From: Williamsia limnetica
Lineage (GTDB): Bacteria > Actinomycetota > Actinomycetes > Mycobacteriales > Mycobacteriaceae
Direction of reading: 5' to 3'
DNA: 64,000 nt
Assembly (NCBI RefSeq): GCF_003217475.1
Contig: NZ_QJSP01000012.1
Coordinates: 62,001-126,000, forward strand
The position numbers and the translations under genes were made by a program. This document shows, piece after piece, positions 10,050 through 20,625 of this stretch. The notes below the pieces were generated by a model. It saw only the letters and a list, made by a program, of their open reading frames with translations, ran no database searches and was not told the DNA's origin. The first letter of the stretch is position 1; every line of letters begins with the position of its first letter.

Positions 10050-11543
10050 ATGACCGTCGACCTGAACAGACAGCGACCACCCGACAAGCCCTCCGACTCA
10101 GCGCGGACGCCCGATCACGTGACCTCGGCCGGAGGCTGGAGTGCGAGGGTCTGGCTGCTGCTGGTGGTGCTGGCAGGCGCCCTGTTCCTCGATGGCCTCG
10201 ACGTGTCGATGGTCGGGGTCGCGCTCCCGTCCATGGGCGGCGACCTGGGCATGGACCAGACCCAGCTCCAGTGGATCGTCAGCGGTTACGTGCTGGGGTA
10301 CGGGGGTTTGCTCCTACTCGGCGGCAGGGCCAGTGACCTGCTGGGACGACGAACGGTGTTCCTCGCCGCGTTGGCGGTGTTCGGTGTGGCCTCGGTGGTC
10401 AGTGCCGCCACGGAGATCGATTCCCTGATCATCGCGTTGCGCTTCGTCAAGGGCGTGGCCGCAGCGTTCACCGTCCCCGCCGGATTGTCCATCATCACGA
10501 CGACCTTCGCCGAAGGGCCCGCACGCAACAAGGCGCTCTCGATCTACACCGTCTGCGGTGCCAGCGGATTCTCACTCGGACTCGTCTTCGGCGGACTGCT
10601 CACCGAGTTGTCCTGGCGCGCAACGCTGATCTTCCCGGGCCCGGTCGCAATAGCACTGCTCGTGGTCGGCGCCCGGGTGATACCGACCTCGCCGCGAAAG
10701 CCCTTCAACTGGGCGCACTTCGACGTCGTGGGTGCGCTCACGAGTACCGCCGCGCTGCTGACCCTGGTCTATGCGGTCGTGCAGGCACCCGAGGTCGGGT
10801 GGTCGGCGCCGTCGACGATCGTCCTGTTCCTGGTCGCGGTCGTGCTGTCGGCGACGTTCATCGCCGTTGAAATCCGGCACCGTCATCCATTGCTACGCCT
10901 GGGTATTCTGCGCTCACTCACCCTCGTACACGCCAACCTGGCGGCGGCGGCGATGTTCGGTGGATACGTCGCGTTCCAGTTCGTGGTCACGCTGTACCTG
11001 CAGGATTCGCTCGGATGGTCGCCGATCCAGATGTCTCTGGGGTTCTTGCCTGCCGGACTGCTGGTGGTCGCGAGCGCCTTCTTCATGGACCGGATCCTGG
11101 ACCGGATCAGTACCCGCATCCTCATCGCGGCGGGCTTCGTGGCGTTCCTTGTCGGGTACCTGTGGTTCCTGCGTGTCGAACCAGGTGCCAGTTACGTGGT
11201 GTTCCTGCTCCCCACGATCGTTTTCCTCGGTCTCGGATTCGCCATCACCTTCCCGTCCGTCAACTCCCAGGCCACCGCCGGCGTCTCCGACGACGAGCAG
11301 GGCCTGGCGTCGGGACTGGTGAACACGAGCATCCAGATCGGCGGCGCTCTCATGATGGCCGTGATCACCGCCATCCTCGGCAGTGCCGAGCCGGGCAGGC
11401 CGGGGGAGCTGATCGGCGGCATGGTCCCGGCGATCACCGTGATCGCGGCACTGACCGTGGTCGCACTGCTCGGAACGCTCGTGGTCCTGCTGTTCGAACG
11501 TCGGTCTGCCGCCAGGGACAGGGCGAGGGTGGTCTCAGGATGA
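10050..11543 (+). CDS. MFS transporter, DHA2 (14-TM) drug-efflux type
   Basis: A 497-aa major facilitator with about 14 hydrophobic segments. Motif C-like and motif A segments such as LDGLDVSMVGVALPSM, RASDLLGRRTVF and GLASGLVNTSIQIGGAL place it with EmrB/QacA-type proton-driven efflux pumps. The ATG at 10050 lies 7 nt downstream of a -10 TATAGT; the upstream in-frame start at 10026 would fall inside the operator. The divergent MarR gene is the likely regulator. Substrate unknown. Confidence 0.9.
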   Translation: MTVDLNRQRPPDKPSDSARTPDHVTSAGGWSARVWLLLVVLAGALFLDGLDVSMVGVALPSMGGDLGMDQTQLQWIVSGYVLGYGGLLLLGGRASDLLGRRTVFLAALAVFGVASVVSAATEIDSLIIALRFVKGVAAAFTVPAGLSIITTTFAEGPARNKALSIYTVCGASGFSLGLVFGGLLTELSWRATLIFPGPVAIALLVVGARVIPTSPRKPFNWAHFDVVGALTSTAALLTLVYAVVQAPEVGWSAPSTIVLFLVAVVLSATFIAVEIRHRHPLLRLGILRSLTLVHANLAAAAMFGGYVAFQFVVTLYLQDSLGWSPIQMSLGFLPAGLLVVASAFFMDRILDRISTRILIAAGFVAFLVGYLWFLRVEPGASYVVFLLPTIVFLGLGFAITFPSVNSQATAGVSDDEQGLASGLVNTSIQIGGALMMAVITAILGSAEPGRPGELIGGMVPAITVIAALTVVALLGTLVVLLFERRSAARDRARVVSG

Positions 11544-11563
11544 GACGTTTGCACCCTGCGACC

Positions 11564-11597
11564 TTGAGTGCTGGCACTCGCATGTATAGAGTGCTAG
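11564..11597 (+). promoter_or_regulatory. CIRCE element (HrcA operator) of groES, with an overlapping second palindrome
   Basis: The left arm CTGGCACTC (11571-11579), a 9-nt loop and the right arm GAGTGCTAG (11589-11597) match CIRCE (TTAGCACTC-N9-GAGTGCTAA) with few changes. The left arm is shared with a tighter palindrome GAGTGC-TG-GCACTC (11566-11579). A possible promoter is TTGAGT (11564-11569) with TATAGA (11585-11590), so HrcA binding would cover it. Confidence 0.88.
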
Positions 11598-11726
11598 TCG
11601 GCACCCAGTGAGGTTCCGGCACCCGCGACGACGGGACCGATCCAGGCGCCATATACGTGTAGACACAGCTAACTCAGGTCCGGTCATCATCGGACCCGAA
11701 CTACCCCGAAAGTGGAGGCTCACATC

Positions 11727-12026
11727 GTGGCGAGCGTGAACATCAAGCCGCTTGAGGACAAGATCCTCGTTCAGGCCAATGAGGCTGAAACGACGACTGC
11801 GTCCGGCCTGGTCATCCCCGATACGGCCAAGGAAAAGCCGCAAGAGGGCACCGTCGTCGCCGTTGGCGAAGGACGCGTGAACGAGCAGGGCAACCGGATC
11901 CCGGTCGACGTCAAAGAGGGCGACACCGTCATCTACAGCAAATACGGCGGCACCGAGATCAAGTACTCCGGCGAGGAGTACCTGATTCTCTCGGCGCGTG
12001 ACGTGCTGGCAGTCATCTCCAAGTAA
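11727..12026 (+). CDS. groES: 10 kDa co-chaperonin GroES
   Basis: The heptameric lid of the chaperonin. The 99-aa product starts (M)[15 protein letters not shown], which fixes the GTG at 11727; GGAGG at 11714-11718 lies 8 nt upstream. The mobile loop [12 protein letters not shown] and the end DVLAVISK are standard. Expression is likely repressed by HrcA through the upstream CIRCE element. A strong hairpin separates it from groEL1, which would leave groES in excess over groEL1. Confidence 0.97.
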   Translation: MASVNIKPLEDKILVQANEAETTTASGLVIPDTAKEKPQEGTVVAVGEGRVNEQGNRIPVDVKEGDTVIYSKYGGTEIKYSGEEYLILSARDVLAVISK

Positions 12027-12061
12027 CTCGGTTCTTCGAGCAATCGAGGCACGAGTTGGAC

Positions 12062-12107
12062 AACCGCCCCGGCGTCCCCATGCGGGGGTTGCCGGGGCGG
12101 TTCTGTT
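12062..12107 (+). terminator. Hairpin between groES and groEL1
   Basis: AACCGCCCCGGC (12062-12073) pairs perfectly with GCCGGGGCGGTT (12091-12102), with an inner CCCC/GGGG stem, and is followed by CTGTTTT. It has the form of an intrinsic terminator or attenuator within the operon. Confidence 0.75.
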
Positions 12108-12133
12108 TTCCTCACCTTTTTTCATATTTCTAG

Positions 12134-13777
<1,644 letters not shown>

Positions 13778-13797
13778 TTGTCGGTAACGCCTGAAAG

Positions 13798-13836
13798 AGC
13801 GGCGCCGCGACCATTCCGGTCGCGGCGCCGCTTTTT
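13798..13836. terminator. Bidirectional terminator between groEL1 and whiB3
   Basis: A perfect 15-bp stem, AGCGGCGCCGCGACC with its complement, closes a 5-nt loop (13813-13817) and is followed by a run of five T. It stands between the convergent groEL1 and whiB3 genes. Confidence 0.9.
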
Positions 13837-13893
13837 GTGCTGGGGTGGGGTCGACGAATATGAGTCGCCCCGTGTTCATTGCCCGCGAGGGCG

Positions 13894-14190
13894 TCAGCTG
13901 GCGATACGGCGGCCGACGCCGCGTTTCATCAGGATTCCGCGCTCGGATTCCGACAGCCCGCCCCAGATGCCATAGGGCTCGGCCACGGCGAGTGCGTGCT
14001 CTCGGCAGGCGGCGACCACCGGGCACTGGTGGCAGAGTTCCTTGGCGCGGCGTTCGCGCTGCGCACGGGCTCGCCCACGTTCTCCGTCGGGATGGAAGAA
14101 CATCGATGAGTCGACACCACGGCACAGGCCCTTCATCTGCCAATCCCAGATGTCGGCGTTCGGTCCGGGTAGGTGGTTTGGCTGAGGCAT
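13894..14190 (-). CDS. whiB3: WhiB-family redox-sensing regulator WhiB3
   Basis: A 98-aa Wbl protein. Cys23, Cys53, Cys56 and Cys62 are the four ligands of the 4Fe-4S cluster (CxxC in ELCHQC), and GIWGG at about 74-78 is the family turn. The N terminus MPQPNHLPGPNADIW and the stretch SSMFFHPDGERGRAR match WhiB3, which controls lipid synthesis in response to redox state and pairs with region 4 of the primary sigma factor. GAGGAG lies about 7 nt upstream of the ATG on the minus strand. Its place next to groEL1 and opposite the sigD region is conserved in mycobacteria. Confidence 0.95.
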   Translation of the reverse strand: MPQPNHLPGPNADIWDWQMKGLCRGVDSSMFFHPDGERGRARAQRERRAKELCHQCPVVAACREHALAVAEPYGIWGGLSESERGILMKRGVGRRIAS

Positions 14191-14635
14191 CTGCGTGCTC
14201 CTCTATAACGTGCCGTGAGGCGTAATTGAGACCTGGTGCGACCAGTAACAACATTGTTTTCCGGTGTCTCACTTACCGTATGCAAATCGAGGAAATGGAG
14301 TCAACAGCCGGTAATTTCGCCATTCGAAGACGATGATTTCGGCCGATGTTAACCAACCGTTTATTGGACGAGATGTTGTTTTTTGCATGGATATCCATCC
14401 ACGTCCGACCCGGGGGTATCGCCATCGCCGCACTTCAAAGCTGATTTTGGTGATGATTCGCCCACGGAACCAGGGCCCGGAACAAGCAATCTGGGCGCAG
14501 TTGCCCGGCGGCCCGGATTTACCTGGCGGACATGTGTGGTTTATCTGGAATTGACATCACGGAGCGATTTCGGCACTTTTCGGTAAGTTAAATTCAGGCT
14601 AATTCAGATGTCCGAATCGTGATGTGAGGAGAGCG
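14191..14635. other. Long AT-rich divergent spacer between whiB3 and the sigD-cluster gene
   Basis: About 445 bases lie between the whiB3 start and the next start on the plus strand. They are visibly richer in A+T than the genes. Short open frames at 14333-14554 and 14383-14586 have no recognisable product. I take this as a regulatory region with a long whiB3 leader; no operator could be named. Confidence 0.5.
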
Positions 14636-15466
14636 ATGCAGGTCACACTACCCGCGATCGCGTTCGGGGGCAGCGCGAGATCGTGCCCGATTCCCGCCGC
14701 AGTCGACCCCTTCTCCACCTGGCTTCGGGCCGTTGCCCTCGGTGGTACCGGACGCTATGCCGCCGCGGCGACAGAACTGGAGCGACTGGATGTGTCGGGT
14801 GTGGACGACGCGCTGAGGTCGCTCGCGCTGTCGACGAGAGCGGCTCACCGCAGGCAGGCGGGCCGTCATCACCTGGCCGTCGCGGATGATGCAAAAGCAT
14901 TGTTCTTCGCTGCCGGCCCGATTCGGGCAGATCCGACACTCGAAGGCGGGGGACGCCGCACGGCGGCGCTGTGTGATGCCCTGACCGGGCTGGCCGCCGA
15001 CAACCTGGGTCGCGGCATGTTCGGGGCATCGGGTCGCCTGCTCGACAGGGTGGAGCGGACGCTGGACGGCCGCGGTCGGCACCCCGGTGGCGACTGGATT
15101 TGGGATGGGCGGGTGGAACTCCGGTTGCGGTGGGTTCGGGCCGAGTTGGCCATGTTCACCGGCGATGCGGCCGGAGCCGACCGACATGCCAGAGACGCGG
15201 TGGCCATGAGTGCGGGATGTCCGTCGATCCGGCACGTGATCAAGACCGACCTCATCGCGGCGGCGGCCGTCGCCACCGGCGGAGATGTCGGACAGGCGAT
15301 GGAGCGGGCGTCACGGGTGAGTGATCTGGCGAGAGAACACGGTCAGCTGCCCTTGGAATGGGCGGCCGCGAAACTCCTGGCCGGAATCGGGGCCGGTGCA
15401 CAGTGGTCGACGCAGGCGGAACACCTGGGAGCGCGACTGAAGGTACAAGGCGCTGCGCTGGACTAG
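14636..15466 (+). CDS. Conserved actinobacterial protein upstream of sigD
   Basis: A 276-aa, alpha-helical, Ala-rich protein that occupies the position of M. tuberculosis Rv3415c, beside sigD and opposite whiB3. Helical pairs resembling tetratricopeptide-like repeats can be seen, for example around VALGGTGRYAAAATELERLD and AAHRRQAGRHHLAVADDAKAL, but no catalytic motif. The ATG at 14636 has AGGAG at 14627-14631 just upstream; a GTG at 14624 is also in frame. Its role is unknown; the context suggests a link to the SigD/WhiB3 stress network. Confidence 0.8.
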   Translation: MQVTLPAIAFGGSARSCPIPAAVDPFSTWLRAVALGGTGRYAAAATELERLDVSGVDDALRSLALSTRAAHRRQAGRHHLAVADDAKALFFAAGPIRADPTLEGGGRRTAALCDALTGLAADNLGRGMFGASGRLLDRVERTLDGRGRHPGGDWIWDGRVELRLRWVRAELAMFTGDAAGADRHARDAVAMSAGCPSIRHVIKTDLIAAAAVATGGDVGQAMERASRVSDLAREHGQLPLEWAAAKLLAGIGAGAQWSTQAEHLGARLKVQGAALD

Positions 15467-15593
15467 CGCGGGCAGCCACCACGCGAGCCACCATCGGCGT
15501 GCTGGATAAGCTGAAGGCGACTTACCGCGGGGGAAATCGCCCCTGCGTGGCCTGCACCAGTTGGCGAAGGTAACGCGGAGACATCAGCGAGCG

Positions 15594-16181
15594 ATGATTT
15601 TTACAGGTGACGAGTTGGACCGGGCGGTGACTGCGGCAGCGCAGGGCGACCGGTCAGCTCTCTCCGATGTTCTCGAGAGTGTCCGACCACTGGTGGTGCG
15701 TTATTGCAGGGCCAGGGTCGGAGGTGGTGAGCGGCATTCGCTCTCTGCCGACGATGTGGCGCAGGAGGTCTGCATGGCGGTCATGACCGCGCTGCCCCGG
15801 TATCAGGACCAGGGCAGGCCGTTCATGGCGTTCGTGTATGGCATCGCAGCGCACAAGGTGGCGGATGCCCACCGTGCAGCCGGACGAAACAAGTCCGAGC
15901 CGGTGGAGGAGATGCCTGAACGGATGGACACCGGCGATGGCCCGGAACAGCGGGCACTCGATTCGGACGCCGGCAGGCGGATGGACGAACTGCTGGCCAC
16001 GCTCCCGGAGAAGCAGCGCGAGGTGCTCGTGCTGCGGCTGGTGGTGGGGCTGTCGGCGGAAGAGACGGCTGCCGCAGTCGGGAGTACGGCCGGTGCGGTC
16101 AGGGTGGCCCAGCACCGGGCACTGGGCAAGCTGAAAAACGAGATCGCGAAAGGTGGTGAGGGCAATGAGCAGTGGGCGTGA
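15594..16181 (+). CDS. sigD: RNA polymerase sigma factor SigD (ECF)
   Basis: ECF sigma factor of 195 aa. Region 2 contains DDVAQEVCMAVMTALPRYQDQ and FVYGIAAHKVADAHR; region 4 is LPEKQREVLVLRLVVGLSAEE through VAQHRALGKLK. The sequence is very close to mycobacterial SigD throughout. The start is not certain: ATG 15594 has GGAG about 13 nt upstream, while TTG 15561 is the upstream limit. The stop lies 17 bases inside the next gene, which encodes its anti-sigma factor, so the two are made together. Confidence 0.94.
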   Translation: MIFTGDELDRAVTAAAQGDRSALSDVLESVRPLVVRYCRARVGGGERHSLSADDVAQEVCMAVMTALPRYQDQGRPFMAFVYGIAAHKVADAHRAAGRNKSEPVEEMPERMDTGDGPEQRALDSDAGRRMDELLATLPEKQREVLVLRLVVGLSAEETAAAVGSTAGAVRVAQHRALGKLKNEIAKGGEGNEQWA

Positions 16182-17085
16182 TCGACGCAAAGACCGCGAT
16201 CGAAGGGCTGACAGGGGAGTAAGGGCTGTGCCCTCACTCGGTACGGACCCCATCGATGAGGATTCGATCCCGGTGAACCTGGGAGCGGTGCGGGCCGATG
16301 ACGAGTTCATCGACGCCCTGCTGACCAAGCCCGTCGTCCCCGCACAAACACCTGTCGACTACGAATTGGCGGCGCTGCTGTCCAACTGGCGCAGCGACAT
16401 CATGGCGGAGCCGATGCCTGCCGGTCCGACCTTGGAAGAGGTCGAAGCAGGTATCGAGGCGCAACGTCGTGTCGCGTCGCGCCGCAGATCGCTCCGGCTG
16501 GTGAAGTTCACCGCCGGTGCAGCCGCGGGCTTCGCGATCCTGTTCGGCGGAGTCAGCGTGGTCGCCCACAACGCGGCGCCCGGCGACCCCCTGTGGGGAG
16601 TCAAAGAGGTGATGTTCGGCGCGGACGCGTCGGCAACCCTGGCGGTGGCCGATGTGCAGGCGAACATCGATCGCGCTGCCCAATCCCTGGCCGCCGGTGA
16701 CAAGCCGGCCGCGTCCACCTTCCTCGATCGCGCCCAATCGCAGCTCGGTGACGTCCGTTCCGAGGACGAGCGAAAAGCCCTACAGGCCAAGATCGACGAG
16801 GTCCGGGGCAAGCTGGCAGTTCCCGCGGTGACCACGACGACGTCCGAGAAGCCGACGACTCGGTCCTCCACCCCGCCCCAGACCTCGGTGGCCGAGGTCC
16901 CCACCGTGACGGTGACCGTCCCACAGGAGACCGTCACCATCACGCCTCCGGAGACGTCGGCAACGTCCGAACCGCCGGTCTCCACGTCGCCGTCCGGCCC
17001 GACCATCGTCAGTGAGCCGCCGACCGAGCCGAATCCGTCGAGCAGCAGCAGTAGCGTTCCGCTGCCACCACCTCCACCGGCCTAG
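16165..17085 (+). CDS. rsdA: Anti-sigma-D factor RsdA
   Basis: A 306-aa single-pass membrane protein. The N-terminal cytoplasmic part (about residues 30-85, with VNLGAVRADDEFIDALL and LLSNWRSDIMAEPMPAG) matches the SigD-binding segment of M. tuberculosis RsdA (Rv3413c). One membrane helix follows (FTAGAAAGFAILFGGVSVVA, about 117-136). The outer part has a short helical region and then a long Thr/Pro/Ser tail ending in Ser and Pro runs, typical of wall-spanning linkers. It overlaps sigD by 17 bases. In M. tuberculosis RsdA is removed by regulated proteolysis; the same is inferred here. Confidence 0.92.
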   Translation: MSSGRDRRKDRDRRADRGVRAVPSLGTDPIDEDSIPVNLGAVRADDEFIDALLTKPVVPAQTPVDYELAALLSNWRSDIMAEPMPAGPTLEEVEAGIEAQRRVASRRRSLRLVKFTAGAAAGFAILFGGVSVVAHNAAPGDPLWGVKEVMFGADASATLAVADVQANIDRAAQSLAAGDKPAASTFLDRAQSQLGDVRSEDERKALQAKIDEVRGKLAVPAVTTTTSEKPTTRSSTPPQTSVAEVPTVTVTVPQETVTITPPETSATSEPPVSTSPSGPTIVSEPPTEPNPSSSSSSVPLPPPPPA

Positions 17086-17138
17086 TACCGACGAGCAGGC
17101 CTAGTACCGACGAGCAGGCCTAGTACCGACGAGCAGGC
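17082..17138. repeat. Three tandem 19-bp repeats over the rsdA stop codon
   Basis: CTAGTACCGACGAGCAGGC is repeated three times without change (17082-17100, 17101-17119, 17120-17138). The first copy supplies the rsdA TAG. Because 19 is not a multiple of 3, the TAGs fall in three different frames, and because CTAG is its own complement the minus strand is stopped in three frames too. Confidence 0.95.
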
Positions 17139-17167
17139 CAGATTCGGCACCGGCACGAATCAATGAA

Positions 17168-17196
17168 TCAGCGCCGCGAACATCTCGCGGCGCTGA
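17168..17196. terminator. Bidirectional hairpin between rsdA and the DUF5319 gene
   Basis: TCAGCGCCGCGA (17168-17179) and its perfect complement (17185-17196) enclose a 5-nt loop. There is no T run, but the position between two convergent genes fits a factor-assisted or bidirectional terminator. Confidence 0.7.
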
Positions 17197-17214
17197 TGTC
17201 GTTCCGGCGAGCTG

Positions 17215-17607
17215 TCAGTCGTCGTCTCTGGCGTGCATCATCGCGTCGGCGTAGCCGCGGCAGTAATCCCACGTCACGTATGCCTCAGGGGACGGGTCGA
17301 CGGCGGGTTCGTGCGGCCGCACCGTCCCCTCGACGAGAAGCTGCAGCAGGTTGGCACGCAGCATGTCCCAGTCATGATAGTGATCGAGTTGACAGTCGTC
17401 GCAGATCACCACCAATCCGCGGATCCCGCGGCGGTGGAGCAGTGCCTCGTAGACCGCGAGATCGGCAAGGTCTTCTTCGATCGCCATCCGCTCATTGGCG
17501 TCCAAGGGCTCACCCGGTGGGGCGGCGTCGAGCGCTGCGGACGGATCCCCGCCGGGATCGTCGGCGAAGGGGTCCGGTGGCAGTCCCGGAGGCAGATGAT
17601 CTCGCAC
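17215..17607 (-). CDS. DUF5319 family protein (Rv3412-like)
   Basis: A 130-aa acidic protein of unknown function, conserved in mycolata next to rsdA and guaB2. It has a CxxC pair (CDDC) next to HYHDWDMLRANLLQLL, which could bind a metal, and ends in TWDYCRGYADAMMHARDDD. The GTG at 17607 gives the family N terminus MRDHLPPGLPPDPF; the GTG at 17616 is an alternative. Neither start has a clear ribosome binding site. It is divergent from guaB2 and convergent with rsdA. Confidence 0.88.
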   Translation of the reverse strand: MRDHLPPGLPPDPFADDPGGDPSAALDAAPPGEPLDANERMAIEEDLADLAVYEALLHRRGIRGLVVICDDCQLDHYHDWDMLRANLLQLLVEGTVRPHEPAVDPSPEAYVTWDYCRGYADAMMHARDDD

Positions 17608-19366
<1,759 letters not shown>

Positions 19367-19417
19367 GTCCGTCTTCCCACTTCTTGACAGACACGGCAGC
19401 TACGAAAGGCACTCCAC

Positions 19418-20560
19418 GTGCGTGATCACGTCGATATCGGCATGGGCAGAACTGCCCGGCAGACATTCGAGCTCGGTGACATCAACATCGTCCCGTCCAG
19501 GCGGACGCGTTCGTCCAGCGAGGTCTCGACCACGTGGCAGCTCGACGCCTACCGCTTCGACACCCCGATTCTGGCCCACCCGACCGACGCGCTGATCTCG
19601 CCGCAGTCTGCCATCGAGCTGGGCCGGCTGGGCGGGCTCGGCGTGCTCAACGGTGAGGGGCTGTGGGCCCGGCACCGCGATGTCGAGGACAAGATCGCTC
19701 AGGTCGTGGAGATCGCCGAGAACGATGTCGATCCGTCCGCGGCCGTTCGCAAGCTCCAGGAGCTGCACGCGGCTCCGATCGACCGCGACCTGCTGGCTGC
19801 TGCCGTCTCGACGATTCGCGACGCCGGTGTCACCACCGCGGTGCGGGTCAGTCCGCAGAAGGCCGCCGAGCTGACGCCGGTCCTCGTCGCGGCGGGTGTC
19901 GAACTGCTCGTCATCCACGGCACGATCATCTCGGCCGAACACGTGTCGAACGACGGTTCCGAGCCGCTGAACCTCAAGACGTTCATCGCCGACCTCGATG
20001 TACCGGTGATCGCGGGCGGTGTCCACGACCATCGCACTGCCCTGCACCTCATGCGCACCGGTGCTGCGGCCGTGATCGTCGGCTACGGGTCGACGGCCGG
20101 CTCGACGACCACCAATGAGGTACTCGGTATCGGGGTGCCGATGGCCACCGCGATCGCTGATGCTGCGGCAGCCCGGCGTGAGTACCTCGACGAGACGGGC
20201 GGCCGGTACGTACACGTCATCGCCGACGGTGACATCCACACGTCCGGTGAACTCGCCAAGGCGATCGCGTGCGGCGCCGACGCTGCGGTGCTGGGCTCGC
20301 CCCTGGCCTCGGCCGCAGAGGCGCCCGGCCGTGGTTACTACTGGGCTGCCGCCGCGGCTCACCCGTCCATGCCGAGAGGCGCGCTGTTGCCGGTCTCCAC
20401 CGATGCCGGCCGCCCCTCGTTGCAGACGGTCCTGCACGGACCTACCGACGACCCATTTGGGCACCTGAACATCGTTGGCGCACTTCGTCGTTCGATGGCC
20501 AAGGCCGGCTACTCCGACCTCAAGGAGTTCCAGAAGGTCGGGCTCTCCGCCTGTAAGTGA
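19418..20560 (+). CDS. guaB3: IMP dehydrogenase-related protein GuaB3
   Basis: A 380-aa IMPDH-like barrel without CBS domains. Compared with GuaB2 it lacks the catalytic Cys loop: the corresponding stretch reads GYGSTAGSTTTNEVLG, with no Cys. Normal IMPDH chemistry is therefore unlikely; some GuaB3 proteins act as GMP reductases, but that cannot be decided here. The GTG at 19418 has GAAAGG at 19404-19409. It follows guaB2 closely and is probably co-transcribed. Confidence 0.92.
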   Translation: MRDHVDIGMGRTARQTFELGDINIVPSRRTRSSSEVSTTWQLDAYRFDTPILAHPTDALISPQSAIELGRLGGLGVLNGEGLWARHRDVEDKIAQVVEIAENDVDPSAAVRKLQELHAAPIDRDLLAAAVSTIRDAGVTTAVRVSPQKAAELTPVLVAAGVELLVIHGTIISAEHVSNDGSEPLNLKTFIADLDVPVIAGGVHDHRTALHLMRTGAAAVIVGYGSTAGSTTTNEVLGIGVPMATAIADAAAARREYLDETGGRYVHVIADGDIHTSGELAKAIACGADAAVLGSPLASAAEAPGRGYYWAAAAAHPSMPRGALLPVSTDAGRPSLQTVLHGPTDDPFGHLNIVGALRRSMAKAGYSDLKEFQKVGLSACK

Positions 20561-20613
20561 CGACCGTTCACGCGGGCTTGCCAAAGGCGTGACCAGACGT
20601 CTATGTGACAAGG

Positions 20614-20619
20614 TACGAT
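20614..20619 (+). promoter_or_regulatory. -10 element of choD (leaderless)
   Basis: TACGAT ends exactly 6 nt before the GTG at 20626, where transcription should begin. No ribosome binding site precedes that GTG, which supports a leaderless message. Confidence 0.6.
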
Positions 20620-20625
20620 GTCAAA

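Noticed and set aside
14333-14586. Two short open frames in the whiB3 upstream spacer
   Set aside because: No ribosome binding site, no family resemblance and AT-rich non-coding character.
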